A stretch of 64,000 nucleotides of DNA from an uncultured Collinsella sp. (GTDB lineage: Bacteria > Actinomycetota > Coriobacteriia > Coriobacteriales > Coriobacteriaceae), in contig CABUPE010000001.1 in assembly GCA_902493515.1 (NCBI GenBank), positions 1 through 64,000 on the forward strand, given 5' to 3'. Below the pieces are notes generated by a model, which saw nothing but the letters and a program-made list of their open reading frames with translations, did not search any database and was not told the origin of the DNA. This document shows, in pieces, positions 23,936-32,266 of this stretch. The first letter of the stretch is position 1, and each line of letters begins with the position of its first letter. The translations under genes were made by a program, and so were the position numbers.

Positions 23936-25882
23936 CTAGTTAGTCGTCGTGTCGGAATCGTCACCCGAGGCAGAGCCAGAAAGCGAAACCGTCAGCGTGA
24001 TCGTGCTGTCGGTGGACTGCTTGCCGGTGGGGGAGACGCCCGTAACGGTGGCGTTTTCGTTGCCGCTCACGGGGTTGCCGTTCTGATCGCAGAATGCGAT
24101 GTTGTAGAAACCGGCGTTGTTGAGCGCGGTGACGGCGGCGGAGATGCTCTTGCCGTACAGGTTACCCGGGACGCTGGCCTTGCCGGACTTCTTGGCGATG
24201 ACGACGGTGATCGTGGCACCGGGCTTCTGCTTGCCGCTAGGGTTCCAGCTAATTACGGTGCCCTCGGTAACCGAGTCGTTTTCCTGGTAGCTCACGTCGA
24301 CGCCAAAGCCAGCCATGTCGAGAGCGTTGCGTGCCTGGGCTTCGGTCATGTCGGTCAGATCGGGGACGGAGGTGGTGTCAGGACCGCTGGAGACCTTATA
24401 CGAGATGGTCGTGCCCTTCTCGACTTCCTTGCCGGCATCAGTGCCCTGCTCAAAGACCTGGCCTTCGTCGGCCTCGTTGGCCTCCTCGGTTGCGTTGCCC
24501 TTCAGGCCCACGCTTGCCAGCGCGGCCTCGGCCTGGTCCTTGGTTAGGCCGACGAGCTGCGGAACCTCAACTTTCTCGGAGGGCTTGGGGCCCTTGGAGA
24601 TCACCAGGTTCACCTTGGAGCCCTTGGGCTTCTTAGTGTTGCCGTTGGGGGTCTGCTCGGCAACCTTGCCCTCGTCGACATCGTCGTTATAGCTCTGGTC
24701 GACAGTTCCGACCTCAAGGCCGGCCTCCTTGATCAGCTCGATAGCGGTCTGCTGGTCCTTGTTAAGCACATCGGGCACCGTAACCTGCTCGCCCCCAAAG
24801 AGCCCGGTGGCGAAGGCCACCACAACGCCAACCACGGCGATTGCGGCGACTACGGCGGCGATAATCTTGTTCTTGTTGGACTTGGGCTGATCGACCTCGT
24901 AGGAACCGGTGGAACCCGAGACGGCGCTGCGGGGGTTGGTCTGTCCGCTTACGCCCGATACGGGGCGAACCATAGCGCGCGTGGAGTCAGACAGCTCACG
25001 GGTCTTGGTAGCGCCCAGCTCACCGGGGGCGCCGATGATGCGCGTGGGCTCCGAGACGTTGACGGCACGGCCCGACAGGTAGCTGTTGAGCACCTGACGC
25101 AGCTCGTCGGCGGTCTGGAAGCGGTTTGCCGGGTCCTTCTCCATGCACTTGAGGATGATGCGCTCAAGGTCGGCGTCGACACCGGAGTTGATCTGGCTCG
25201 GCGGAATAGGCAACTCGTTGACCTGCTTGAGTGCGACCGAGATGGCGTCGTCACCGTCAAAGGGAACGCGGCCGGTGGCGCATTCATACATCACGACGCC
25301 CAGCGAGTAGATATCCGAGGTGGGGCCGAGGTCCTGACCACGGGTTTGCTCGGGGCTGACGTAGTGGGCGGTTCCCAGCACGTTGTTGTCTTGCGTGAGG
25401 TGGCTGTTCTTGGCGCGCGCGATGCCAAAGTCCATCACCTTGATGTTGCCGTCGGGCAGCACCATGATGTTCTGCGGCTTAATGTCGCGGTGGATGATCT
25501 CGTGCTTGTGGGCGACCGAAAGCGCGGAGCTGATCTGCGAGCCGATCTGGGCGACCTTCTTGGGGTCGAGGGCGCCGTGGCTCTTGATGCCGCTCTTAAG
25601 GTCGGTGCCGCGCAAGTACTCCATGACGATGTAATAGGTGTCGCCGTCCTTGCCCCAATCGTAGACGCCCACGATATAGGGGGAGGAGAGACCGGCTGCT
25701 GCCTGGGCCTCCTGCTTAAAGCGTGCGGCGAAGGTTGCGTCGCCAGCATACTGCGGCAGCATGATCTTGACGGCTACCGTGCGGTCGAGGACCTGGTCCT
25801 GTGCACGGTAGACGGTCGCCATGCCGCCTGTTCCCACCTTATCCTTGAGGAGGTATCTTCCCCCGAGGACCCTCTGTTCCAT
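23936..25882 (-). CDS. pknB: PASTA-domain serine/threonine protein kinase
   Basis: Predicted 648-residue membrane kinase that senses peptidoglycan fragments or lipid II. The N-terminal kinase domain (about 5-270) has the Gly loop VGTGGMATVYRA, the catalytic loop IIHRDIKPQNIMV, DFGIAR and YVSPEQ. A juxtamembrane linker and one transmembrane helix (AAVVAAIAVVGVVVAFATG) follow. Outside are four PASTA repeats, beginning VTVPDVL, VEVPQLVG, TSVPDLTD and ASVPGNLY. The ATG at 25882 follows TTAGGAGCAGGA. It is the last gene of the envelope-signalling operon, 132 nt after the SEDS-PBP fusion. It probably phosphorylates FhaA/FhaB and cell-wall enzymes, opposed by the PP2C upstream. Confidence 0.95.
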   Translation of the reverse strand: MEQRVLGGRYLLKDKVGTGGMATVYRAQDQVLDRTVAVKIMLPQYAGDATFAARFKQEAQAAAGLSSPYIVGVYDWGKDGDTYYIVMEYLRGTDLKSGIKSHGALDPKKVAQIGSQISSALSVAHKHEIIHRDIKPQNIMVLPDGNIKVMDFGIARAKNSHLTQDNNVLGTAHYVSPEQTRGQDLGPTSDIYSLGVVMYECATGRVPFDGDDAISVALKQVNELPIPPSQINSGVDADLERIILKCMEKDPANRFQTADELRQVLNSYLSGRAVNVSEPTRIIGAPGELGATKTRELSDSTRAMVRPVSGVSGQTNPRSAVSGSTGSYEVDQPKSNKNKIIAAVVAAIAVVGVVVAFATGLFGGEQVTVPDVLNKDQQTAIELIKEAGLEVGTVDQSYNDDVDEGKVAEQTPNGNTKKPKGSKVNLVISKGPKPSEKVEVPQLVGLTKDQAEAALASVGLKGNATEEANEADEGQVFEQGTDAGKEVEKGTTISYKVSSGPDTTSVPDLTDMTEAQARNALDMAGFGVDVSYQENDSVTEGTVISWNPSGKQKPGATITVVIAKKSGKASVPGNLYGKSISAAVTALNNAGFYNIAFCDQNGNPVSGNENATVTGVSPTGKQSTDSTITLTVSLSGSASGDDSDTTTN

Positions 25883-26014
25883 TCCTGCTCCTAACATAAC
25901 TATTCGCTCAACGATGTGTGTAGTACCTACGATGTGGCCGCTGGGGCCGTGTGGCGCGTTGCCGCTAACTCTTCGGCCGCGGCGCGCCTCGGGTGTCCGA
26001 TTCGATCATGGGCA

Positions 26015-28885
26015 TCACGCTCCCTGTGCGGCAAGCGCCGCGGTCAGGACGATGCCGGCGATCTTGGCGGCCTTGACGTCATGCTTGTCGTAATCCTCCA
26101 AGGCCACCGAGATGGCGACCGTGGGTGAATCGTAAGGTGCAAAGCCAACGAACATCGAGTTGACGTTGGTGCCGCTAGTCTCGGCCGAGCCGGTCTTGCC
26201 GGCGACCTTGACACCGGGGATTTGGGCATCGGTGCCGGTGCCGGACTGGACGACGGCAAGCATGGCCTGCTTGACCTGGTCGGCCGTGGCGGAGCTGACG
26301 GCCTGACCAAGCGAGCGGGACTGCGTGGTCTTGACCACGGTTCCGTCCGGGGCGAGTACCTGGGCTACAAAGTACGGGTCCATGACCACGCCGCTGTTAG
26401 CGATGGCGGCGGCAATCACGGCGTTTTGCATGACGGTGGTCTGCGGGCCGGGCGTGTGGTCCATGCCGACAGGCTGGCCGGCGCCGGCCCAGGCGGTCTC
26501 CCACTCGGTCATGAGCGACGGGTCGGCCATGATGGAGGCCGCGGAGGTCAGGTCTTGGCCGAGCTTTTGGCCGTAGCCAAAGGCGTTGGCAAACTGTACG
26601 AGCGTGTTTGCGCCAACTTCGTTTGCCACCTGGCCAAAGACGACGTTGGAGGACACGGCAAAGGCCTGCTGCAGGCTGATGGTGCCGTAGCTCTCGTTGG
26701 CATAGTTGGTGACCGGTGCGTTGCCGATGTCCATGGAGCCGGGCGCCTGGTAGGTGCTGGTAAGGCTGGCGGTACCGGTCTCGAGTGCCGCGGAAAGCGT
26801 AACGACCTTAAACGTTGAGCCCGGCGTGTACAGCGCGTCCATGGCGCGATTGTACATGGAGCCGTCCTCGCCGCCGCCCGTCTGCAGCAGGGCATCGATG
26901 TTGGTGTTGTCGTATGTGGGCGAGCTGGCACATGCGAGAACCGCGCCGGTACGCGGGTCGATGACCACTACAGCGCCCTTAAAGCCCTTGAGTGCCTGCT
27001 CGGCCGCCGTCTGGATGCGCGAGTCGATGGTGAGCTTGGCGGTGTTGCCCGGCTGGGTCTGGCCCGCGAGCGACGCGATGGCGTTGTTCCAGCTGGAGTA
27101 GTCCTTAGAACCGGTGAGCGTGTCGTTCATGACGCTCTCGATGGCGGTGGTGCCATACTGCTGACTCACGTAGCCAACCACGTGCGCTGCCAGGTTACCG
27201 TTGGGGTAGGAGCGTACGTAGGTGCCGTCCTCCTGCTGCAGCGACTCGGCCAGCGTCACGCCGTCGGACGTGATGATGGAGCCGCGCTGGATGTACTTGG
27301 AGCGGGCGATGGTGTGGTTGTTGGTCGGCATGTCCTGATAGTCCTTGGCCTTAATGACCTGGACATAGGTGAGGTTGCCGATAAGGATGGCGAACAGCGC
27401 CGTAAAGGCGAGCACCGCGCGGGTTAGACGGTTGGCGAGCGCCACGCGGCCGAGCACACCGGATTCAGGCGTGTCGAGCAGGCGACGGCGCATGCGCGAG
27501 CCGACGGAATGGCTGCCGCTGCCGTAGGAAGACGAGGTGGCGAAGCGCGTGCCCGTCGGGGCGGCGGCAGATGCGACCTGATCATCGGTGATGGCGGCCA
27601 TGGTGCCGGTGCCGGTAAGCTCGGCCTCGCGTCCAGTCGCTTCGTCACCGGCGCGCAGCAGGAGCGCGACGATGATAAAGCTCGCCAGCAGCGAGGAGCC
27701 GCCCTGGCTCATAAAGGGCAGGGTGACGCCGGTCAGCGGGATTAGGCGGGTTACGCCGCCAACGATCAAAAAGGCCTGGAAGCTGATGGCTGCCGTAAGA
27801 CCGGTGGCGCTAAAGGCGGCAAGGTCGGACTTTGCGCGGGCAGCTGTGGTCAGGCCGCGAACGGCAAAGAGCATAAACAGGATGAGCACGGCGCCGCCGC
27901 CCAAAAGGCCCATCTCCTCGCCGATAGCCGAGAAGATAAAGTCGGACTCGACGACAGGGATGTTGTTGGCCATGCCGTTGCCGATGCCAACACCGACCAG
28001 ACCGCCATCGGCAAGCGAGAAGAGCGACTGGACGATCTGGTAGCCCTGGCCCTGGGCGTCCTTAAACGGATCGAGCCAAACCTGGAAACGCACCTGAACG
28101 TGAGACAGGAACTTGTAGGCGCCCACGGCTCCAACGGCTAAGAGCGCAAGGCCGATAACGACATACGAAAAGCGCCCCGTGGCAACGTAGAGCATCAGCA
28201 AGAAGATGGTGTAGAACAGCACGGCCGAACCCAGGTCGCGTTCGAAGACGACGACGAGCAGGCACACACCCCACACGGCAAACAGCGGCAGCAGCAGTCG
28301 CAGGCGAGGGATCTTAAAGCCCAGGATCTTGCGGTTGGAGATGGAGAGCAGCTCGCGGTTCTCGGCCAGGTACCCGGCCAGGAACAGCACGATAAAGACC
28401 TTGGCGAACTCGCCGGGCTGGATGGTAAAGCCCGCGATGCGAATCCACAGCTTGGAGCCCGAGATCGTGGTGCCGATAAAGATAGGCAGCATCAGCAGAA
28501 TGATGCCGATGATGCCAAAGGTGTACTTGTAGCGCATGACTACGTCGAGGTTTTTGACCAGTGCGAGCGTTCCCACCATGAGCGCCACCGAGACAAACAG
28601 GATGATGAGCTGTGAGATGGCGAGAGCGGGGGCGAGACGCGTCACGAACGTGATGCCGATGCCCGAAAGTATAAATACGATGGGCAGGATGGCGGGGTCG
28701 GCACCGGGCGCCAAGATGCGCACGGCAATGTGGGCCGCGGCAAAGGCGGCAAAGAGGCCGATCGGTACGGCGAGCGTCTCAAAGGAGATGGCAGCGCCCG
28801 CGGTGAGGACGTACATCGCATACAGCAGGATGACGGGGAACGCCGAGGCGATGAGCAAGAGCAGCTCGGTGTTGCGGCGACTCAT
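26015..28885 (-). CDS. Natural fusion of SEDS glycosyltransferase (RodA/FtsW) and class B PBP
   Basis: Predicted 956-residue protein combining two enzymes normally encoded by rodA/ftsW and pbpA. Residues about 1-420 are a multi-spanning SEDS polymerase, including QVWLDPFKDAQGQGYQ and the ADGGLVGVGIGNG loop. A linker (about 420-490) leads to another membrane helix (LAFTALFAILIGNLTYVQVI) and the penicillin-binding transpeptidase. Its motifs are Ser690-Thr-Phe-Lys693 (PGSTFK), Ser745-Ser-Asn747 (VSSNVV) and Lys897-Thr-Gly (AGKTGSAE). Both activities appear intact. There is no stop or frame break between the halves. ATG 28885 has AAGGGAG upstream. The single chain should polymerise glycan strands and crosslink them. 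Confidence 0.93.
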   Translation of the reverse strand: MSRRNTELLLLIASAFPVILLYAMYVLTAGAAISFETLAVPIGLFAAFAAAHIAVRILAPGADPAILPIVFILSGIGITFVTRLAPALAISQLIILFVSVALMVGTLALVKNLDVVMRYKYTFGIIGIILLMLPIFIGTTISGSKLWIRIAGFTIQPGEFAKVFIVLFLAGYLAENRELLSISNRKILGFKIPRLRLLLPLFAVWGVCLLVVVFERDLGSAVLFYTIFLLMLYVATGRFSYVVIGLALLAVGAVGAYKFLSHVQVRFQVWLDPFKDAQGQGYQIVQSLFSLADGGLVGVGIGNGMANNIPVVESDFIFSAIGEEMGLLGGGAVLILFMLFAVRGLTTAARAKSDLAAFSATGLTAAISFQAFLIVGGVTRLIPLTGVTLPFMSQGGSSLLASFIIVALLLRAGDEATGREAELTGTGTMAAITDDQVASAAAPTGTRFATSSSYGSGSHSVGSRMRRRLLDTPESGVLGRVALANRLTRAVLAFTALFAILIGNLTYVQVIKAKDYQDMPTNNHTIARSKYIQRGSIITSDGVTLAESLQQEDGTYVRSYPNGNLAAHVVGYVSQQYGTTAIESVMNDTLTGSKDYSSWNNAIASLAGQTQPGNTAKLTIDSRIQTAAEQALKGFKGAVVVIDPRTGAVLACASSPTYDNTNIDALLQTGGGEDGSMYNRAMDALYTPGSTFKVVTLSAALETGTASLTSTYQAPGSMDIGNAPVTNYANESYGTISLQQAFAVSSNVVFGQVANEVGANTLVQFANAFGYGQKLGQDLTSAASIMADPSLMTEWETAWAGAGQPVGMDHTPGPQTTVMQNAVIAAAIANSGVVMDPYFVAQVLAPDGTVVKTTQSRSLGQAVSSATADQVKQAMLAVVQSGTGTDAQIPGVKVAGKTGSAETSGTNVNSMFVGFAPYDSPTVAISVALEDYDKHDVKAAKIAGIVLTAALAAQGA

Positions 28886-28901
28886 AAGCGGCACTCCCTT
28901 T

Positions 28902-30836
28902 CTAATTCTTATCGGAGGCTTCGGCCTCGGCGGACTGTTCGGCGGTTTTCTCGGAATCTGATTCGGAGGTCGATCCCTGATTGGTGTTGTCGCGAATCGT
29001 TTGCGCGTCGATCACCTGGCGGGTCTGCTCCTCGTCGATCTGGTGGCGGTACTTGGATATCGTGTCCTGCGCATCGTCGACACTTGTTTGCGGAATACCC
29101 GCCTTGAGGCGGTTTTGCGTGTCTTCGGGCAGGTCGGATAGCTTGATGCTGGTTTCGCTTTCGAGCCAGTGGAGCTTGAGTCCGAGCGGCTTGCCGGGCA
29201 GGCCGCGCCAGACGGCGACATTGCCCTGGTAGGTACCCAGGTAGTACGAGCCGGTGACACCCGTGTAGGCCCAGATGCCAGCTGCCAGCACAAAGACGAG
29301 GGCCAGGATGGCGGCGATAGTAATGTTGCGGCGACGCACGCGCTGCGCCTCGCGCATAACGCCATCGTCAACCAGGTCAACGACTACTACGGTCACGTTG
29401 TCGTGGCCGCCGGCGGCAAGCGCCGCGTCCACCAGGTTGTCGACGCAGATTTGCGCGGTTGAGGACTGCGTGGCGATGTTCTCGATATCGCTATCGGGAA
29501 TCATGCTCGAAAGGCCGTCGGAGCACAGGATCAGGCGGTCGCCTTCCTCGATATGCAGAGTGAAGTGGTCGGCATACATGGCGGGGTCCGAGCCCAGCGC
29601 ACGGGTGATGACCGAACGGTTGGGGTGGACGCGAGCCTCGTCTGCCGTGATCTCGCCGGCGTCCACGAGCTCCTCCACGTAGGAGTGGTCGCGGGTCACG
29701 CGGATGAGCGTGCCCTCGTGGAGCAGGTAGGCGCGAGAGTCACCCACGTGGGCGATGGCGAGCGTGTCGTTTTCGATATAGGCGCAAGTGGCTGTGCAGC
29801 CCATGCCGGGCTTGCCCAGGCCATTCAAGGCAGCCTCGATTACGGCGGCGTTGGCGGCCTCGACGGCTGCCGCCAGGCGTGCGGCGTCGGCAGACTGAGG
29901 AGCTGTCTTGGCGATGGTCTCGACAGCGATAGAAGAGGCCACCTCGCCGGCAGCGTGACCACCCATGCCGTCGCATACGCAAAAGAGCGGCGACTGCACC
30001 AGGTAGGAATCCTCATTGTGCGGGCGCACGCAGCCAACGTCGGAGCGGGCGCCCCACATGAGTTGCGTGGTGGTGCCGGCATCATAGGTCGAGTCGGTCT
30101 CGATGCGCTCCTCGGTTAGGGGTTCAAAGCTCATGGTCGAGCCGGGGTCTTTGAGCTTGGCCTCAACGGCGGCAACGTCGATTTCGGCTGTGTCACCGGG
30201 AGAGACGGCGTCGGTCTCGGCGTTTGATTCGGAATCGCCGGTGTCCGGGGAGTCGGGCTCCTCGGAAACGCGGGCGGTCGACTCGTCATCTTGCGGGCTG
30301 ACGTCTATAGGCTCGGGCGTCGCAAAGTGCGACGGCGCGGGCGTGTTTTGCGACTGGGCGGCGGGCTCGGCCACGGCATCGGACTCGCTTGCGGGCGCAG
30401 GCTGCGGGGTCTTGGGTGCAGGGCGGTCCTCGGGGGATGTCCCCGCCTCGGGCGCCGGCGTAGACGCGGGCGCAACCTCGGATGCCGGGGCTATGGGAAA
30501 CGCCGGCGCGGCGGGCTCGGGTGCCGCAAACACCGCAGCGCTCTCGTTGATTGCCGCGGCGACGGGCTCTGCAAAGTGAGCCGGCGCCGGGGTTGCTTCG
30601 GGCGCTGTGGGCTGTTCCGCAGCATGTGCGCCGATGGGCGCCGCTACGGCATCCTCTTCGTCCTCGTTATCGGCGAGATCTGAAATATCATGCGTTACAT
30701 GCGAAAGAGGCAGGGAGAACACGGTGTCCTCGGGCTCCACGGGTGCGGAGCCAGCCGGAGCGGCGTGGGCCGGCGCAGCTGTGGCGGCGGCCGGTGCCTC
30801 GGTCATAGTTGCGGACTTGTTCTCCTCGTCGATCAT
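28902..30836 (-). CDS. pstP: PP2C-type protein phosphatase with long N-terminal extension
   Basis: Predicted 644-residue phosphatase. The first ~265 residues are low-complexity, Ala/Pro/Glu/Asp-rich and probably disordered. The PP2C domain (about 268-510) has metal motifs SDVGCVRPHNEDSYLVQS, CDGMGGHAAGE, HVGDSRAYL and GGHDNVTVVVVD. One membrane helix (ITIAAILALVFVLAAGIWAY) and an external ~110-residue tail follow. Typical PstP proteins start at the catalytic domain, so the extension is unusual. The ATG overlaps the fhaB stop as ATGA. It should reverse phosphorylation by PknB and the other kinase. Confidence 0.93.
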   Translation of the reverse strand: MIDEENKSATMTEAPAAATAAPAHAAPAGSAPVEPEDTVFSLPLSHVTHDISDLADNEDEEDAVAAPIGAHAAEQPTAPEATPAPAHFAEPVAAAINESAAVFAAPEPAAPAFPIAPASEVAPASTPAPEAGTSPEDRPAPKTPQPAPASESDAVAEPAAQSQNTPAPSHFATPEPIDVSPQDDESTARVSEEPDSPDTGDSESNAETDAVSPGDTAEIDVAAVEAKLKDPGSTMSFEPLTEERIETDSTYDAGTTTQLMWGARSDVGCVRPHNEDSYLVQSPLFCVCDGMGGHAAGEVASSIAVETIAKTAPQSADAARLAAAVEAANAAVIEAALNGLGKPGMGCTATCAYIENDTLAIAHVGDSRAYLLHEGTLIRVTRDHSYVEELVDAGEITADEARVHPNRSVITRALGSDPAMYADHFTLHIEEGDRLILCSDGLSSMIPDSDIENIATQSSTAQICVDNLVDAALAAGGHDNVTVVVVDLVDDGVMREAQRVRRRNITIAAILALVFVLAAGIWAYTGVTGSYYLGTYQGNVAVWRGLPGKPLGLKLHWLESETSIKLSDLPEDTQNRLKAGIPQTSVDDAQDTISKYRHQIDEEQTRQVIDAQTIRDNTNQGSTSESDSEKTAEQSAEAEASDKN

Positions 30837-31249
30837 CGACGGTTCACCTTCATGACCACGTCGCCAATCTGGACTTCGTCGCCCTCACGCAGCGTCGCGG
30901 GCTCCACGAGCTGGCGGCCGTTGACGAGCGTGCCGTTAAGCGAGTTGAGGTCCTCGATGATAAGCGCCGGGCCCTGCAGCGAAAAGCGCGCATGCGAGGC
31001 CGAGACGAACGGTTCATTGATGCAGATGTCCGAAGATGGCGAGCGACCGACGATGACGGGGCCGAGCATGTCTACGTGGATGCCGCGGATACCGCGCGGA
31101 CCCTTGTCCACATCAATCGTCCAGATAGCCGAGTCGCGGCGCTGCCCGCGCACAAGTCCCACGCCGGTCTTCATGACGGCGAACAGGAAGATATAGAGCA
31201 GGGCGACCAGGACGATGCGGCCTGCAAAAAGGACGATATCGATGTTCAT
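30833..31249 (-). CDS. fhaB: FHA-domain protein FhaB (membrane-anchored)
   Basis: Predicted 138 residues: an N-terminal membrane helix (IVLFAGRIVLVALLYIFLFA) and a C-terminal FHA domain with VGRSPSSDICI, SASHARF and EDLNSLNGTLVNG, which hold the phosphothreonine-contact Arg, Ser, His and Asn. It binds phosphorylated partners at the membrane. The same layout occurs in actinobacterial FhaB/FipA. It overlaps pstP by 4 nt and lies 6 nt after fhaA. Confidence 0.93.
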   Translation of the reverse strand: MNIDIVLFAGRIVLVALLYIFLFAVMKTGVGLVRGQRRDSAIWTIDVDKGPRGIRGIHVDMLGPVIVGRSPSSDICINEPFVSASHARFSLQGPALIIEDLNSLNGTLVNGRQLVEPATLREGDEVQIGDVVMKVNRR

Positions 31250-31255
31250 AAGCGA

Positions 31256-32266
31256 CTATCCCCTAAATTCAAAGGTGCTCAGGCCAAACGTCAGCAGATC
31301 GCCGTTGCGCAGCGGGCAGCGCGTAATGCGGCGGTTGTTGACGAGCGTGCCGTTGGTGGAATTGAGGTCCTCGATCGACCAATCCGAGCCCGTAAAGGTG
31401 AGCTGGGCGTGGCGACGCGACACGTTGGGGTCGCGCAGGGCAATGTCGGAAACCGAGCGCTCGCGACCGATAGTCACCTGTGCGGAGGTGATGCTATGGC
31501 TCTCGCCGCTCACGACGTCGACGAGCTGGGCGAGCGGGCGCTGCGGGGCGCGAGTGCTCGCCATGTTGGAGGCGATGCCGGCTGCGGCACCTAGGCCCAC
31601 GGCGGCACCGGTCGCGGCGGCTCCGCCCATGCCGGCAAGCGCGTCGCGCGAGACGGTCTGCGGCACCGGGATAGGAGCGGCGGGGTCGGGGACGCTAGGC
31701 GCGAAGGGATCTGCCACGGCAAGCGGGTCGGGAGCGGCGGCGCGAGGCGTCGGCTGCTGCTGGGGCATGGCGGCGGGGCGCTGCTGCTGCGGGGCAGCAA
31801 ACTGCTGCTGGCCGGCGCGCGGGGCGCTGGCGGCACGGCTTGCCGCGGAGTTGTTCTGGCCCAGGCCGTTTTGATAGGCGCGCTCTTCTTCGTACAGGCG
31901 GCCGAGCGTGGGGGCATCGACGTTCTCGGCAAAGACCGAGAACTTGCCGGCGCGCAGCTGCGGATCGATCATAAAGCGCACGAGGGGCTCGCCGACAAAG
32001 ACATAGCGGCGCTTTTCGGCCTGCGCCTTCACAAACTCGCGGACCTCGCGCGAAAGCTCGGGGTAGAACGGGGCGAGCATGGGATCGTCGTCGGCGGCGA
32101 TAAGGATGGTATAGAGTGCCGGCGCCGTGTTGACGCCGTTAATCACCAGAGTTTGATCCTCCATGTCGCGAGCGGCCTGCTTGGCAAGCTTCTTAAAGGA
32201 GAACGGGGCACGGGTGGCACCGAAGATGCCGGCCACGTGGTCCTCGAAGATGTTCAGGAAGTTCAC
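31256..32266 (-). CDS. fhaA: FHA-domain protein FhaA (DUF3662-FHA)
   Basis: Predicted 336 residues: an N-terminal DUF3662 domain (about 1-125, FEDHVAGIFGATRAPFSFKK), a Gln/Ala/Pro-rich linker, and a C-terminal FHA domain with IGRERSVSDIALRD, VSRRHAQL and EDLNSTNGTLVNN. The start is GTG at 32266, overlapping the kinase stop as GTGA. In mycobacteria FhaA binds the phosphorylated MviN pseudokinase and regulates wall synthesis; a similar adaptor role is likely. Confidence 0.93.
   Translation of the reverse strand: MNFLNIFEDHVAGIFGATRAPFSFKKLAKQAARDMEDQTLVINGVNTAPALYTILIAADDDPMLAPFYPELSREVREFVKAQAEKRRYVFVGEPLVRFMIDPQLRAGKFSVFAENVDAPTLGRLYEEERAYQNGLGQNNSAASRAASAPRAGQQQFAAPQQQRPAAMPQQQPTPRAAAPDPLAVADPFAPSVPDPAAPIPVPQTVSRDALAGMGGAAATGAAVGLGAAAGIASNMASTRAPQRPLAQLVDVVSGESHSITSAQVTIGRERSVSDIALRDPNVSRRHAQLTFTGSDWSIEDLNSTNGTLVNNRRITRCPLRNGDLLTFGLSTFEFRG

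Noticed and set aside
23936..25882. PASTA kinase read as a possible new sensor type
   Set aside because: Four PASTA repeats and a complete kinase domain make it an ordinary PknB/PrkC orthologue.
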